A stretch of DNA of 64,000 nucleotides from Nocardioides luteus (GTDB taxonomy: Bacteria > Actinomycetota > Actinomycetes > Propionibacteriales > Nocardioidaceae). Positions 35,665 through 43,173 of this stretch are shown one piece after another. The notes under the pieces were generated by a model, which worked only from the letters and a program-made list of their open reading frames with translations, ran no database searches and was not told where the DNA came from. The stretch lies in NCBI RefSeq assembly GCF_000960475.2, contig NZ_JZDQ02000016.1, positions 59,112 through 123,111 of the forward strand. Direction: 5' to 3'. The position numbers and the translations under genes were made by a program. The number at the start of each line of letters is the position of its first letter. Position 1 is the first letter of the stretch.

Positions 35665-37029
35665 ATGGCCACACCACGCAAGGACAGGACCCGCGAGGAG
35701 ACCCATGAGGTCGTCGTGATCGGCGCAGGCATGGCCGGCCTCATGGCCGCCACCACCCTCGCCGACCACGACGTCGTCGTCCTCGAGGCGTCCGACCGGC
35801 CGGGCGGCCGCGTCGACACCGTCCGCAAGGGCGACTACTGGATCAACGTCGGCACCCAGTTCACCGAGGGCACCGGTCCGCTGATCGACGCCCTCCACCG
35901 GCACCGCGTCCCGCTCGGGACCCTGGAGGGCAAGTCGGTCGCCCTCGATCTGGGGGGCAAGCAGGTCGACACCTCCAACCCGTTTGCCCTGATGTTCCGG
36001 TCGAAGATGACCTGGCGCGACCGCTACGGACTGGCGCTCGTCGGTGCTCGCATCCTGGCGAACGTGCCATTCCTCGAGATGAGCGAGGACAACCGCTGGG
36101 CCAACCGCGTCCGCGTCAAGCTGGACCGTCGGCGCGCGGACTTCGTCCTCCGGGGTGTCTCCTCCGACCTCACCCGCGAGATGGTGCGGTCCTGGTCGGG
36201 TCAGTGGATGGGCTGTGAGCCCGAGGAGACCGCCGCCCGGCAGTTCGTCTTCTCCATGGGCATCCTGCTCACCGACCCGGAGAAGGTGCCGAACCTGACG
36301 CTGCCGGAGGGCGGCAACCAGACGCTGACCGACATCCTCGCCGAGGACCTGGGCGACAGGATCCGGCTCAGCTCGCCGGTGAACACCGTGGAGTGGACCG
36401 ATGACGGTGTGGTCGTCGACTATCAGGACGCGGACGGGCCCGCCCGTCTGCGGGCGCGCCGGGCGGTCGTGGCGGTGCCCGCGGACGTCGCCGTCAAGAT
36501 CATGCCCGGGCTGCCCGCGGCGTACCGGAAAGCCTTCGAGTCGATCCACTACGGCCGCTACGTGGTCGTGGGCTTCTTCACCCACGAGGAGGGCGCGCCC
36601 CAGCGCTGGGACGACTTCCTCGCGGTGTCGACCCCCGGCCGCTCGTTCCAGGCGATCTTCAACCACGCCGCAGCCGTACGCCGCGGGGACGTCCGCAAGC
36701 CCGGCGGCGCGCTGGCCTGCTTCGCGGGCGGTGCCGAGGCCGACAAGCTCTTCGAGCTCACCGACGAGGAGATCGTCGCGCGGTTCACCGCTGACCTTCT
36801 CGCGGTCTACCCCGAGCTCGAAGGGAAGGTCGACCCCGGCATCCTCCGCCGGCACCCGCGGGTCGTGCCGTTCTGGGGTCCCGGCGGCCGGGCATCGCTC
36901 GAGACGCTCAAGGAGAGCCTCGGGCCGGTCCATCTCGCCGGCGACTACGCCCTCGACATGCCATCGCTGGCCGACGCCGCCGCGTCCGGCGAGCAGGCCG
37001 CCGAACAGGTGCTGGCAAGCCTCGCCTGA
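35665..37029 (+). CDS. FAD-dependent amine oxidase (MAO-like)
   Basis: 454 residues. ADP-binding VVVIGAGMAGLMAA, then the MAO signature LEASDRPGGRVDT; C-terminal FAD contact LAGDYALDMPSLADAAASGEQAAEQ. Members oxidise primary or secondary amines, or desaturate rings (protoporphyrinogen/phytoene type). It starts 5 bp after the esterase gene in the operon under operator copy 3. Its presence with a BVMO fits the cyclohexylamine-oxidase type of route (amine to ketone). The aromatic cage residues are not clear enough to name a substrate class. Confidence 0.87.
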   Translation: MATPRKDRTREETHEVVVIGAGMAGLMAATTLADHDVVVLEASDRPGGRVDTVRKGDYWINVGTQFTEGTGPLIDALHRHRVPLGTLEGKSVALDLGGKQVDTSNPFALMFRSKMTWRDRYGLALVGARILANVPFLEMSEDNRWANRVRVKLDRRRADFVLRGVSSDLTREMVRSWSGQWMGCEPEETAARQFVFSMGILLTDPEKVPNLTLPEGGNQTLTDILAEDLGDRIRLSSPVNTVEWTDDGVVVDYQDADGPARLRARRAVVAVPADVAVKIMPGLPAAYRKAFESIHYGRYVVVGFFTHEEGAPQRWDDFLAVSTPGRSFQAIFNHAAAVRRGDVRKPGGALACFAGGAEADKLFELTDEEIVARFTADLLAVYPELEGKVDPGILRRHPRVVPFWGPGGRASLETLKESLGPVHLAGDYALDMPSLADAAASGEQAAEQVLASLA

Positions 37030-37052
37030 GGTTGACCGTTGTAGCGGCAACC
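37030..37052 (+). terminator. terminator-like hairpin after the BVMO operon
   Basis: GGTTG pairs with CAACC and CCG with CGG around a 6-nt loop, with one bulged A. It starts at the base after the amine oxidase stop and precedes the convergent trypsin-STING stop by 10 bp. No U-tract, as is common in actinobacteria. It could serve both strands. Confidence 0.5.
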
Positions 37053-37062
37053 CCTAGGTGGA

Positions 37063-38685
37063 TCAGCTCAGGTCCGGGAAGACCGCCGTGGCGGTGGAGA
37101 CGCGGACGATGTCGCGGAGATGGCGACGGCCCACACGGCGGTGGCCGGCGGAGCGGATGCGCTTGATGAGCTTGCTCTGGAAGCGGTCGATCTCCTTCTG
37201 CTCCAGCGCGACCCAGTGGTCGCTCGTACGCCGGTGGGGATCGACGTCGAAACGCTCGTCGATCGACTCGGCGACGGTGGACAGGGTGGTCGGGAAGACG
37301 TCGAGGAGACGCACCGGCTCGCCGTCGACGAGCGGGAGGCACTTCATCGACCGCGGCCGGGAGAAGTCCGGGTGGGAGACGGTCGCGGGGACGACCAGGC
37401 CCGGCTGGGCGAGCTCGAGGTCGATGAAGTCGTCGCTGCACCACTCCAGCCGCTTCGGCACGACGACGGTAAGGGTGACGTCGCGGAGCCGCTCGGCCGA
37501 CAGCTCGACGCCGTCCACCGTGACCCCGCCCGGACCACGCCCGGCGCTGATCTCCAGCAGCGCGTCGGCGACGGGAAGGACGAAGTTCCTCGCGTAGCCG
37601 GCCGCCAGCGCGTTGGCCACCGAGATCTGGGTCAGCGGCGCCTTGAAGAACGTGGTCACCGGATTCGTCGTCGGGTTCTCCCCCAGCGCCTCGAAGATCG
37701 AGCGCACCGAGAGCAGCCGCTGCTCGACCGTACGTCGGGAGCCCTCGACGTCGTCGAGGTCCAGGTCGAGGACGTCGAAGATGTGGCCGGCCGGTGAGTC
37801 CGTACGCGCATCCCTGATGACGACGTCCGGAGTACCGAGACCCTGGGCAACGGTGAGCTCGTAGACGACCGCGGGATCGGCGTCGGTGATGTCGGCGATC
37901 ACGACGTCGGCGAGCTCCAGCTGCTTGAGGTCCTCGCCTCGCATCCCCGAGGGCTCCGAGACGTACAGGGCGAGGTTCAGCTGCTCGAGGACCGGCCGCA
38001 GGATCCGCTCGCGGACGATGTCACGCTGGGCCTCGGTGGTCGTGCTGGGCTGGATCAGGACGCAACGTCCGCGCGTCGGTCGCTGGGCGGCTCCGACGAG
38101 CTCCTCCCAGTAGTCGACGATCCGGGCCAGCGGCATCGCGAACGCCTGGCGACCGCCCTCGGCCTCGACCTGGATGCCGATCACCGCGCCGGCCAGGTCG
38201 CTGTAGACCGCGGCGCCGCTGAACCCGGTGACGGCCAGGGTCGACGTCTCGTACTGGAAGTAGTAGGCCCACGAGCTGCTGGTGCGCAGGTAGTTCCCGG
38301 CCGGGGTCAGTACGCCGGTGCCGCCGCTCTGGGCGCTGCGCAGGTTGTCGCCGTAGCCCCGGGCGCGCACCCGCCCGTCGGCCTGCGTCACCAGGGTGAA
38401 CGGCAGCGGCCGTCGGCCGTTCGGGCGGTCGAGCCTCAGCACCGCGAAGTCCTGCGCGGCCGGCTTGTCGTGGACCGGCGGGATGACGAACGTCGCCCGC
38501 TCGTCGGTCTCGGTGTCGGGGAACCGCACCCACACCTCGCCCTGCGCGGCGAGCGGCGCGACCACGTGGCCCGCGGTCAGAAGATGGCCGTCCTCGGTGC
38601 CCAGCCAGGCTGTGCCGATCGTACGTCCGCCCGGGCCTGCCAAAACGGCACAGGTCGCCTGCGCGAGCAGCTCCCCGACCTCCAT
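37063..38685 (-). CDS. trypsin-like protease / deoxyribosyltransferase-like / STING-like fusion protein
   Basis: 540 residues, no signal peptide or membrane helix. Residues 1-~200: trypsin fold with an intact triad, H40 (LLTAGHVV), D79 (AAQDFAVLRLD), S156 (TGFSGAAV). Residues ~206-330: Rossmann-like domain with ELADVVIADITDADPAVVYEL, the pattern of nucleoside-deoxyribosyltransferase-like/TIR-like effector domains (E276). Residues ~345-530: ALAAGYARNFVLPVADALL, a VVVP strand, LLDVFPTTLSTVAESI and a final EQKEIDRFQSKLI helix, which match prokaryotic STING in order and spacing (N367-F368, D462, T466-T467 at ligand positions). Start codon shares a base with the stop of the Trypco1-like gene (TGATG). 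Inference: a cyclic-nucleotide-sensing protease effector. Confidence 0.8.
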   Translation of the reverse strand: MEVGELLAQATCAVLAGPGGRTIGTAWLGTEDGHLLTAGHVVAPLAAQGEVWVRFPDTETDERATFVIPPVHDKPAAQDFAVLRLDRPNGRRPLPFTLVTQADGRVRARGYGDNLRSAQSGGTGVLTPAGNYLRTSSSWAYYFQYETSTLAVTGFSGAAVYSDLAGAVIGIQVEAEGGRQAFAMPLARIVDYWEELVGAAQRPTRGRCVLIQPSTTTEAQRDIVRERILRPVLEQLNLALYVSEPSGMRGEDLKQLELADVVIADITDADPAVVYELTVAQGLGTPDVVIRDARTDSPAGHIFDVLDLDLDDVEGSRRTVEQRLLSVRSIFEALGENPTTNPVTTFFKAPLTQISVANALAAGYARNFVLPVADALLEISAGRGPGGVTVDGVELSAERLRDVTLTVVVPKRLEWCSDDFIDLELAQPGLVVPATVSHPDFSRPRSMKCLPLVDGEPVRLLDVFPTTLSTVAESIDERFDVDPHRRTSDHWVALEQKEIDRFQSKLIKRIRSAGHRRVGRRHLRDIVRVSTATAVFPDLS

Positions 38686-39017
38686 CACGATCGATCGAAG
38701 TCCCAGGTCAGCGTTGCTTTCACCGACCCTTGACCTTGCGCCTTGATGACCCAGACATCCGCACCGCTCGTGAATGAGAACGCCAGCTCCAGCGACACCG
38801 TGCTCGGCCCGTCCGGTGAGGCCGCGAGCGCGCTGCCGAGGTCCGCCGAGACATCCTGGAGCATCCGCTTGAGCGATCCGTAGGCGTCCTCGAGCCGACT
38901 GCTCGTCTCGGTGGTGCCGAACTCGTCGGTGACACCACCGGCCCCCGGGACCGGGCCGTCGTCCGACGACTCGATCAGGATGGTCGACGTACCGATCTGA
39001 ACCGGCGTGTAATCCAA
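38685..39017 (-). CDS. Trypco1-like (trypsin-co-occurring domain) small protein
   Basis: 110 residues from TTG 39017, chosen because GAGGAGG lies 6 nt upstream; a GTG at 39044 would add nine residues but has no ribosome site. N-terminal strands VQIGTSTILIESSDDG, a helix SSRLEDAYGSLKRMLQDV, then strands STVSLELAFSFTSGADVWVI and GSVKATLTWD. This is the layout of the CU044_2847/Trypco1 family, which co-occurs with trypsin-domain conflict proteins. Translationally coupled to the trypsin-STING gene. Likely its regulator, inhibitor or cleavage target; which of these is unknown. Confidence 0.78.
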   Translation of the reverse strand: MDYTPVQIGTSTILIESSDDGPVPGAGGVTDEFGTTETSSRLEDAYGSLKRMLQDVSADLGSALAASPDGPSTVSLELAFSFTSGADVWVIKAQGQGSVKATLTWDFDRS

Positions 39018-39112
39018 CGCGTCCTCCTCGTGGCTCGAACCCACGCAACCGTAGAGGAGCCGCGATCAACGCGTAACCGGTTTCGCCCGATGATCCCCAG
39101 TACGGTGGGCGC

Positions 39113-39646
39113 GTGATCGACGTACCTGCCGGTGGCACCCTCACGATCGGCGCACCCAGCCTGGTCCTCCTCGTCGGACCCTCGGGGTCGGGAAAGTCGA
39201 CCTTCGCGAAGCGGATCTTCGGTCCGTACGAGGTCGTCTCCAGCGACCGCTGCCGCGCGCTCATCGCCGACTCCGAGGAGGACCAGTCGGTCACGCCGCA
39301 GGCCTTCGACCTGGTCCGCTACATCGCCCAGGCACGCCTGGGCGCCGGGCGGATCGCGGTCATCGACGCCACCAACGTCCACGAGCACGCCCGCCGTCGC
39401 AACCTCGACCTGGCCGAGAAGGTCGGCGTCGAGACCGTCGCCATCGCCCTCGACGTCCCGCTGGAGGAATGTCTGGCGCGGAACGCCTCACGGACGGGGC
39501 GAGTCGTCCCCGAGGAGGCGATCCGCAGCCAGCGGGCCGACATGGACAGGACGCTGGCGCACCTCGACAGCGAGGGCTTCGGACTTGTCTACCGCCTCGA
39601 CGGCATCGCGATGGCGTCGGCCAGGCTGGTCCGCCACCCGGGCTGA
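39113..39646 (+). CDS. P-loop kinase (polynucleotide-kinase-like AAA_33)
   Basis: 177 residues from GTG 39113. Walker A GPSGSGKST (about 22-30), Walker B-like IAVIDATNVH, and a lid Arg region NASRTGRVVPEEAIRSQ. Matches single-domain kinases related to the PNK kinase domain of Pnkp. Substrate could be a nucleic-acid end, a nucleotide or a small molecule. It is divergent from the Trypco1/trypsin-STING operon by about 95 bp; a functional link is possible but not shown by the sequence. Confidence 0.85.
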   Translation: MIDVPAGGTLTIGAPSLVLLVGPSGSGKSTFAKRIFGPYEVVSSDRCRALIADSEEDQSVTPQAFDLVRYIAQARLGAGRIAVIDATNVHEHARRRNLDLAEKVGVETVAIALDVPLEECLARNASRTGRVVPEEAIRSQRADMDRTLAHLDSEGFGLVYRLDGIAMASARLVRHPG

Positions 39647-39671
39647 ACCGCCGGACTCCCGGCGCCGGCGC

Positions 39672-40520
39672 CTACTCGCTCGCCGCGAGATAGGCCCGAA
39701 GCCCCAGAGGCTCACGACCGGTGAGCGTCGCCACGGCGCCGCTGACTCCGTCGAGCTGCCCGGCGGCGATCGCGGTGTAGGTGGAGACCCACGCGTCGTA
39801 CTGCCAGTCGGGCGCCTCCCATCGGCGACGCGACGCGTAGGCCTCCTCGACCGTCTCGTCGTGGTAGCGCACCTCACGCCCACGGTGCTCGGTGAGGATC
39901 TCGGCGACCTCGCTCATGGTGAGCGCCTCGGGCCCGGTGAGGTCGTAGGTCAGCCCCCGATGACGCTCGGGCGCGGTGAGCGCCGCCACCGCAGAGCGTG
40001 CCACGTCGGCGCGGGCGACCGGCGCGAAGCGGCCGTTGCCGGCCGGACCCCGGATGACGCCGTCCTCACCGACCAGGGAGGGGAGGAAGTCGAGGTAGAA
40101 GTTGTCGCGCAGCAGGGTGTAGCCCATCCCGCTCGCCTTGATCCGCTCCTCGGTCGCGAAGTGGTCGCGCGCGAGCGTGAAGACGGCATCCGGCGCGGCA
40201 CCGAAGAAGGACGTGTAGACGATGTGCTCGACCCCGGCCGCCGCGGCGGCGTCGACGAAGGTGAGGTGCTGCTCCAGGCGGTCCGCCGACTCGGAGGCCG
40301 AGACCATCAGTACGGTCTGCACACCGTCGAGAGCCACCATCGCAGCCTCTCTGTCGCCAAAGGTGACCGCGAACGCATCGGCTCCCCGGATCTCGGGAGC
40401 CCGGGCGGTGTCACGGACCAGGAGGCGGAGAGCAGCACCGGAGCCGCCGAGCGCGCGGGCGACATGGCCGCCGACGAAGCCGGTGGCGCCGGTGACCGCG
40501 ATGGTGGGACGGGTCGTCAT
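39672..40520 (-). CDS. NmrA-family NAD(P)-binding protein
   Basis: 282 residues. GATGFVGGHVA is the NADP motif; SRRRW.. C-terminal helices and the YDLTGPEALTMSEVAEIL segment are typical of NmrA/QOR2-type atypical SDRs. The catalytic Tyr-x3-Lys is absent (no clear match), so it may sense the NADP redox state or act as a quinone reductase. Start overlaps the peroxiredoxin stop by 4 bp; together they look like an oxidative-stress pair. Confidence 0.88.
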   Translation of the reverse strand: MTTRPTIAVTGATGFVGGHVARALGGSGAALRLLVRDTARAPEIRGADAFAVTFGDREAAMVALDGVQTVLMVSASESADRLEQHLTFVDAAAAAGVEHIVYTSFFGAAPDAVFTLARDHFATEERIKASGMGYTLLRDNFYLDFLPSLVGEDGVIRGPAGNGRFAPVARADVARSAVAALTAPERHRGLTYDLTGPEALTMSEVAEILTEHRGREVRYHDETVEEAYASRRRWEAPDWQYDAWVSTYTAIAAGQLDGVSGAVATLTGREPLGLRAYLAASE

Positions 40521-40984
40521 TCCGACTGATCCCGGAGCGCGGCGAGGGCCTCGTCGGCGTGGATCTCGGCCTTGAGCATGCCCTCGACGACGGCCTTGAT
40601 GCGGCCGTCGGCACCGATGGCGAAGGTCGTACGCTGCAGCGGGCCGAGCTTGCCGAGGAGGCTGGGCTTCACACCGTAGAGGTCGGCGACAGAGCCCGCA
40701 GGGTCGGAGAGGACCGGGTAGTCGAGGTCGTGGTTGGCGGCGAAGCCGGCCTGCTTCTCCACGCTGTCCTTGCTGATCCCGAGCCGCTGGGCGCCGATGG
40801 CCTCGAACTCCCCGGCGAGGTCGCGGAAGTGGCAGGCCTCCTTCGTACACACCGGCGTCTCGGCGGCCGGGTAGAAGAAGAGCACCACCGGCCCCTTCTC
40901 GAGCAGCGGGGCGAGGGAGACGGACGTACCGTCCTGGGCGGGGAGCGTGAAGTCGGGCGCGACGGCCCCGGTTCCGAGCGGCAT
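40517..40984 (-). CDS. peroxiredoxin (BCP/AhpC-TSA family)
   Basis: 155 residues. Peroxidatic Cys in the PxxxT/SxxC-type motif FYPAAETPVCTKEACHFRD (first Cys, about 46), with a possible resolving Cys five residues later, as in BCP. RTTFAIGADGRI is the typical C-terminal strand. Reduces H2O2 and organic peroxides with thioredoxin. Operon with the NmrA-like gene. It could protect against H2O2 from the flavin oxidases in the neighbouring amine cluster, though it does not share their operator. Confidence 0.94.
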   Translation of the reverse strand: MPLGTGAVAPDFTLPAQDGTSVSLAPLLEKGPVVLFFYPAAETPVCTKEACHFRDLAGEFEAIGAQRLGISKDSVEKQAGFAANHDLDYPVLSDPAGSVADLYGVKPSLLGKLGPLQRTTFAIGADGRIKAVVEGMLKAEIHADEALAALRDQSE

Positions 40985-41065
40985 GGCGTCAACCTACTCG
41001 GTGGGTCCACACCCCCTGACCGGATACTGGTCCCGACGCCGCACTCGCCCACCTCAGGAGCCCAG

Positions 41066-41791
41066 ATGTCCTCGACGAGCCCGCTCGCCTCCCTGATCGC
41101 CCCGACCGGCACGCTCCGTGTGGTCATCAACCTCGGCAACCCGGTCCTCGCGCAGGGCACGGCCGCGGAACCGCGCGGCGTCACGGTCGCCATCGCGAGG
41201 TCCGTCGCCGAGTGGCTCGGGGTCCCGCTCGAGCTGCACTGTGTCGATGCCGCCCGCGACTCCTATGCCGCGATCACCGAGGGCCGCGTCGACCTCTGCT
41301 TCCTCGCCAACGAGCCGGCACGGGAGGAGGGCGTCGTCTTCACCGCTCCCTACGTGCTCATCGAGGGCGTCTACGTCACCGACGCCGACTCGCCGCTGAC
41401 CGGTGCCGGTGACGTCGACCGCGACGGCGTACGGGTCGGCGTGCGCGAGGGGTCGGCCTACGACCTCTTCCTCACCCGCAGCCTCCGGCACGCGGAGGTG
41501 GTCCGCGCCGCCGAGGCCACCGACGTCTTCGAGGAGCAGGGGCTGGACGCCGCCGCGGGCGTTCGCCAGCCGATGGAGGAGTACGTCGCCGCGACCGGCC
41601 GTCGCATCCTGGAGCCCGCCTTCATGGAGATCCGCCAGTCCGTGGGCCTCCCCCGCGGGCTCGACGCGGGAGCCGTTGCCGCCGTCGCGGCATACGTGGA
41701 GGAGCTCAAGGCCTCCGGGTTCGTCCGGGACGAGCTGCTCGCCAGCGGTGTGGAGGCCACGGTCGCGCCCGCGGAGCCCGCGACCGCCTGA
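41066..41791 (+). CDS. transporter substrate-binding-domain protein (SBP family 3), apparently cytosolic
   Basis: 241 residues from ATG 41066 (CAGGAG upstream). Matches the solute-binding fold of amino-acid ABC transporters (LRVVINLGNPVLAQG, GVTVAIARSVAEWLGVPLEL, ITEGRVDLCFLANEPAREEG). There is no signal peptide or lipobox, and no permease or ATPase gene adjoins it. Many such leaderless SBP-3 proteins are found in actinobacteria and proteobacteria; they may bind amino acids in the cytosol or act as enzymes of the cyclohexadienyl-dehydratase type. It ends 50 bp before the MFS_2 gene. Confidence 0.82.
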   Translation: MSSTSPLASLIAPTGTLRVVINLGNPVLAQGTAAEPRGVTVAIARSVAEWLGVPLELHCVDAARDSYAAITEGRVDLCFLANEPAREEGVVFTAPYVLIEGVYVTDADSPLTGAGDVDRDGVRVGVREGSAYDLFLTRSLRHAEVVRAAEATDVFEEQGLDAAAGVRQPMEEYVAATGRRILEPAFMEIRQSVGLPRGLDAGAVAAVAAYVEELKASGFVRDELLASGVEATVAPAEPATA

Positions 41792-41795
41792 AATT

Positions 41796-41832
41796 GTGCC
41801 GTTCCCGGGCGCGGACGGCGCAGGAACGGCAC
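41796..41832. promoter_or_regulatory. 10-bp inverted repeat between SBP and MFS_2 genes
   Basis: GTGCCGTTCC and GGAACGGCAC form a perfect dyad with a 17-bp spacer, starting 4 bp after the SBP stop and ending 9 bp before the MFS_2 start. It could be an operator, an attenuator or a terminator; no T-run follows. Confidence 0.55.
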
Positions 41833-41841
41833 GATGTCGGC

Positions 41842-43173
41842 ATGCCAGCCAGCCCGACCCTCCCGCTCGGGGTGCGCGTCGGCTACGGCTCCGGGTCCGT
41901 GGCCACCGGGACGTTCGGCACGATCCCGGGCCTGATGCTGCTCCCCTACCTGACCGACAGCCTCGGGATCGCCGCGCTGGCGGCCGGGTTCATCGTGTTC
42001 GCGCCGAAGGCGTGGGACGTCGTGCTCAACCCGATCGCCGGCCGGATCAGCGACCGGACGGTGGATCCGCGGGGTCCGCGACGGCCGTGGCTGCGAAGAG
42101 CCGGGATCGGGCTGGCGGTGACGTTCGCGCTGCTGTTCGCGGCCCCGTCGATGGCGACCGGGCTCGAGGCGCTGTGGGTGCTGATCCTGTTCCTGGCCTG
42201 CGCGACGGCGTACGCGTTCTTCCAGGTGCCCTACGTCGCCATGCCGGCCGAGCTGACCGAGTCCTACGACGAGCGCACCCGGCTGATGACGTGGCGGGTC
42301 GCGATCCTGGCGCTGACCATCCTGCTCGCCGGCGCCACCGCGCCGCTGATCCGCGACGCCGTCGGCGGCCGCGACGGCTACCGCCTCATGGGCGTGGTGA
42401 TGGCGGTGCTCATCATGGCCGGGGTGCTCAGTGCGTACGCCGGCACCCGCCGGGCGCCGGTCCACACCGTCCAGCCGGGCGCCGGCAACCTGCGCGACCA
42501 GCTCCGGATCGTGGCGGCGGCGCCGGACTTCCGCCGTCTGCTCATCACGTTCGTGATCCAGGCCGTCGCCTTCGGCGCGATGCTCGCCGGGGTCGACTAC
42601 CTGGCCGGCGACGTCCTCGGCCGCGCGGGCGCGGCGACGGTGCTGTTCGTCTGCTTCGTCGGTCCCGCGCTGCTGCTCACCCCGGCCTGGGCGGCGCTCG
42701 GCGCGAGGATCGGCAAGAAGGCCGGGTACGTCGCCGCCTCCCTCGTCCTCGCCGTCGGCGCGCTCCTCGCCGCGACCGCGCAGATCGCGCCGGCGGGCCT
42801 GGTCTATGCCGCGGTGGTGCTGGTCGGGGTCGGGTACGCCGGGTGCCAGGTCTTCCCGATGGCGATGCTCCCCGACGCGGCCGCCGTCGACGCCCGGCGC
42901 AGCGGCTCGAGCCGGATCGGCGTCTACACCGGTGTCTGGACCGCCGGCGAGACCCTCGGGCTGGCGCTCGGGCCGGGCGTCTTCGCCGTGGTGCTCGCGC
43001 TCGGCGGCTACCGCTCCTCCACGGGGAGCGAGGTCGTCCAGCCCGGCTCGGCGCTGACCGCGATCACGCTCGGCTTCTCGGTGCTGCCCGCGCTCCTGGT
43101 CCTCCTCAGCCTGCTGTGGCTGCGGCGCTACTCGCTCACCGCCGACGACGTCGAAGGAACCGTGACCGTATGA
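41842..43173 (+). CDS. MFS_2/GPH-type cation symporter
   Basis: 443 residues from ATG 41842. About 12 membrane helices; YGSGSVATGTFGTIPGLMLL, DVVLNPIAGRISDRT and VPYVAMPAELTESYDERTRL are hallmarks of the glycoside-pentoside-hexuronide:cation symporter family (MFS_2). Such carriers import sugars or, in some groups, lipids and amino-acid derivatives. Its stop overlaps the start of the PLP decarboxylase gene by 4 bp (ATGA), so transporter and enzyme are co-translated and probably share a substrate. Confidence 0.9.
   Translation: MPASPTLPLGVRVGYGSGSVATGTFGTIPGLMLLPYLTDSLGIAALAAGFIVFAPKAWDVVLNPIAGRISDRTVDPRGPRRPWLRRAGIGLAVTFALLFAAPSMATGLEALWVLILFLACATAYAFFQVPYVAMPAELTESYDERTRLMTWRVAILALTILLAGATAPLIRDAVGGRDGYRLMGVVMAVLIMAGVLSAYAGTRRAPVHTVQPGAGNLRDQLRIVAAAPDFRRLLITFVIQAVAFGAMLAGVDYLAGDVLGRAGAATVLFVCFVGPALLLTPAWAALGARIGKKAGYVAASLVLAVGALLAATAQIAPAGLVYAAVVLVGVGYAGCQVFPMAMLPDAAAVDARRSGSSRIGVYTGVWTAGETLGLALGPGVFAVVLALGGYRSSTGSEVVQPGSALTAITLGFSVLPALLVLLSLLWLRRYSLTADDVEGTVTV

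Noticed and set aside
35665..37029. Protoporphyrinogen oxidase (HemY) identity for the amine oxidase
   Set aside because: No heme-synthesis genes are near, and the gene shares an operon and operator with BVMO and esterase genes; the FAD signature alone does not separate the families.
41403..43170. Open frame continuous with the PLP decarboxylase extending about 1.7 kb upstream
   Set aside because: The upstream part is out of frame with the clear MFS_2 and binding-protein genes and is Arg/Pro-rich. The real decarboxylase start is the ATG at 43170 that overlaps the MFS_2 stop.
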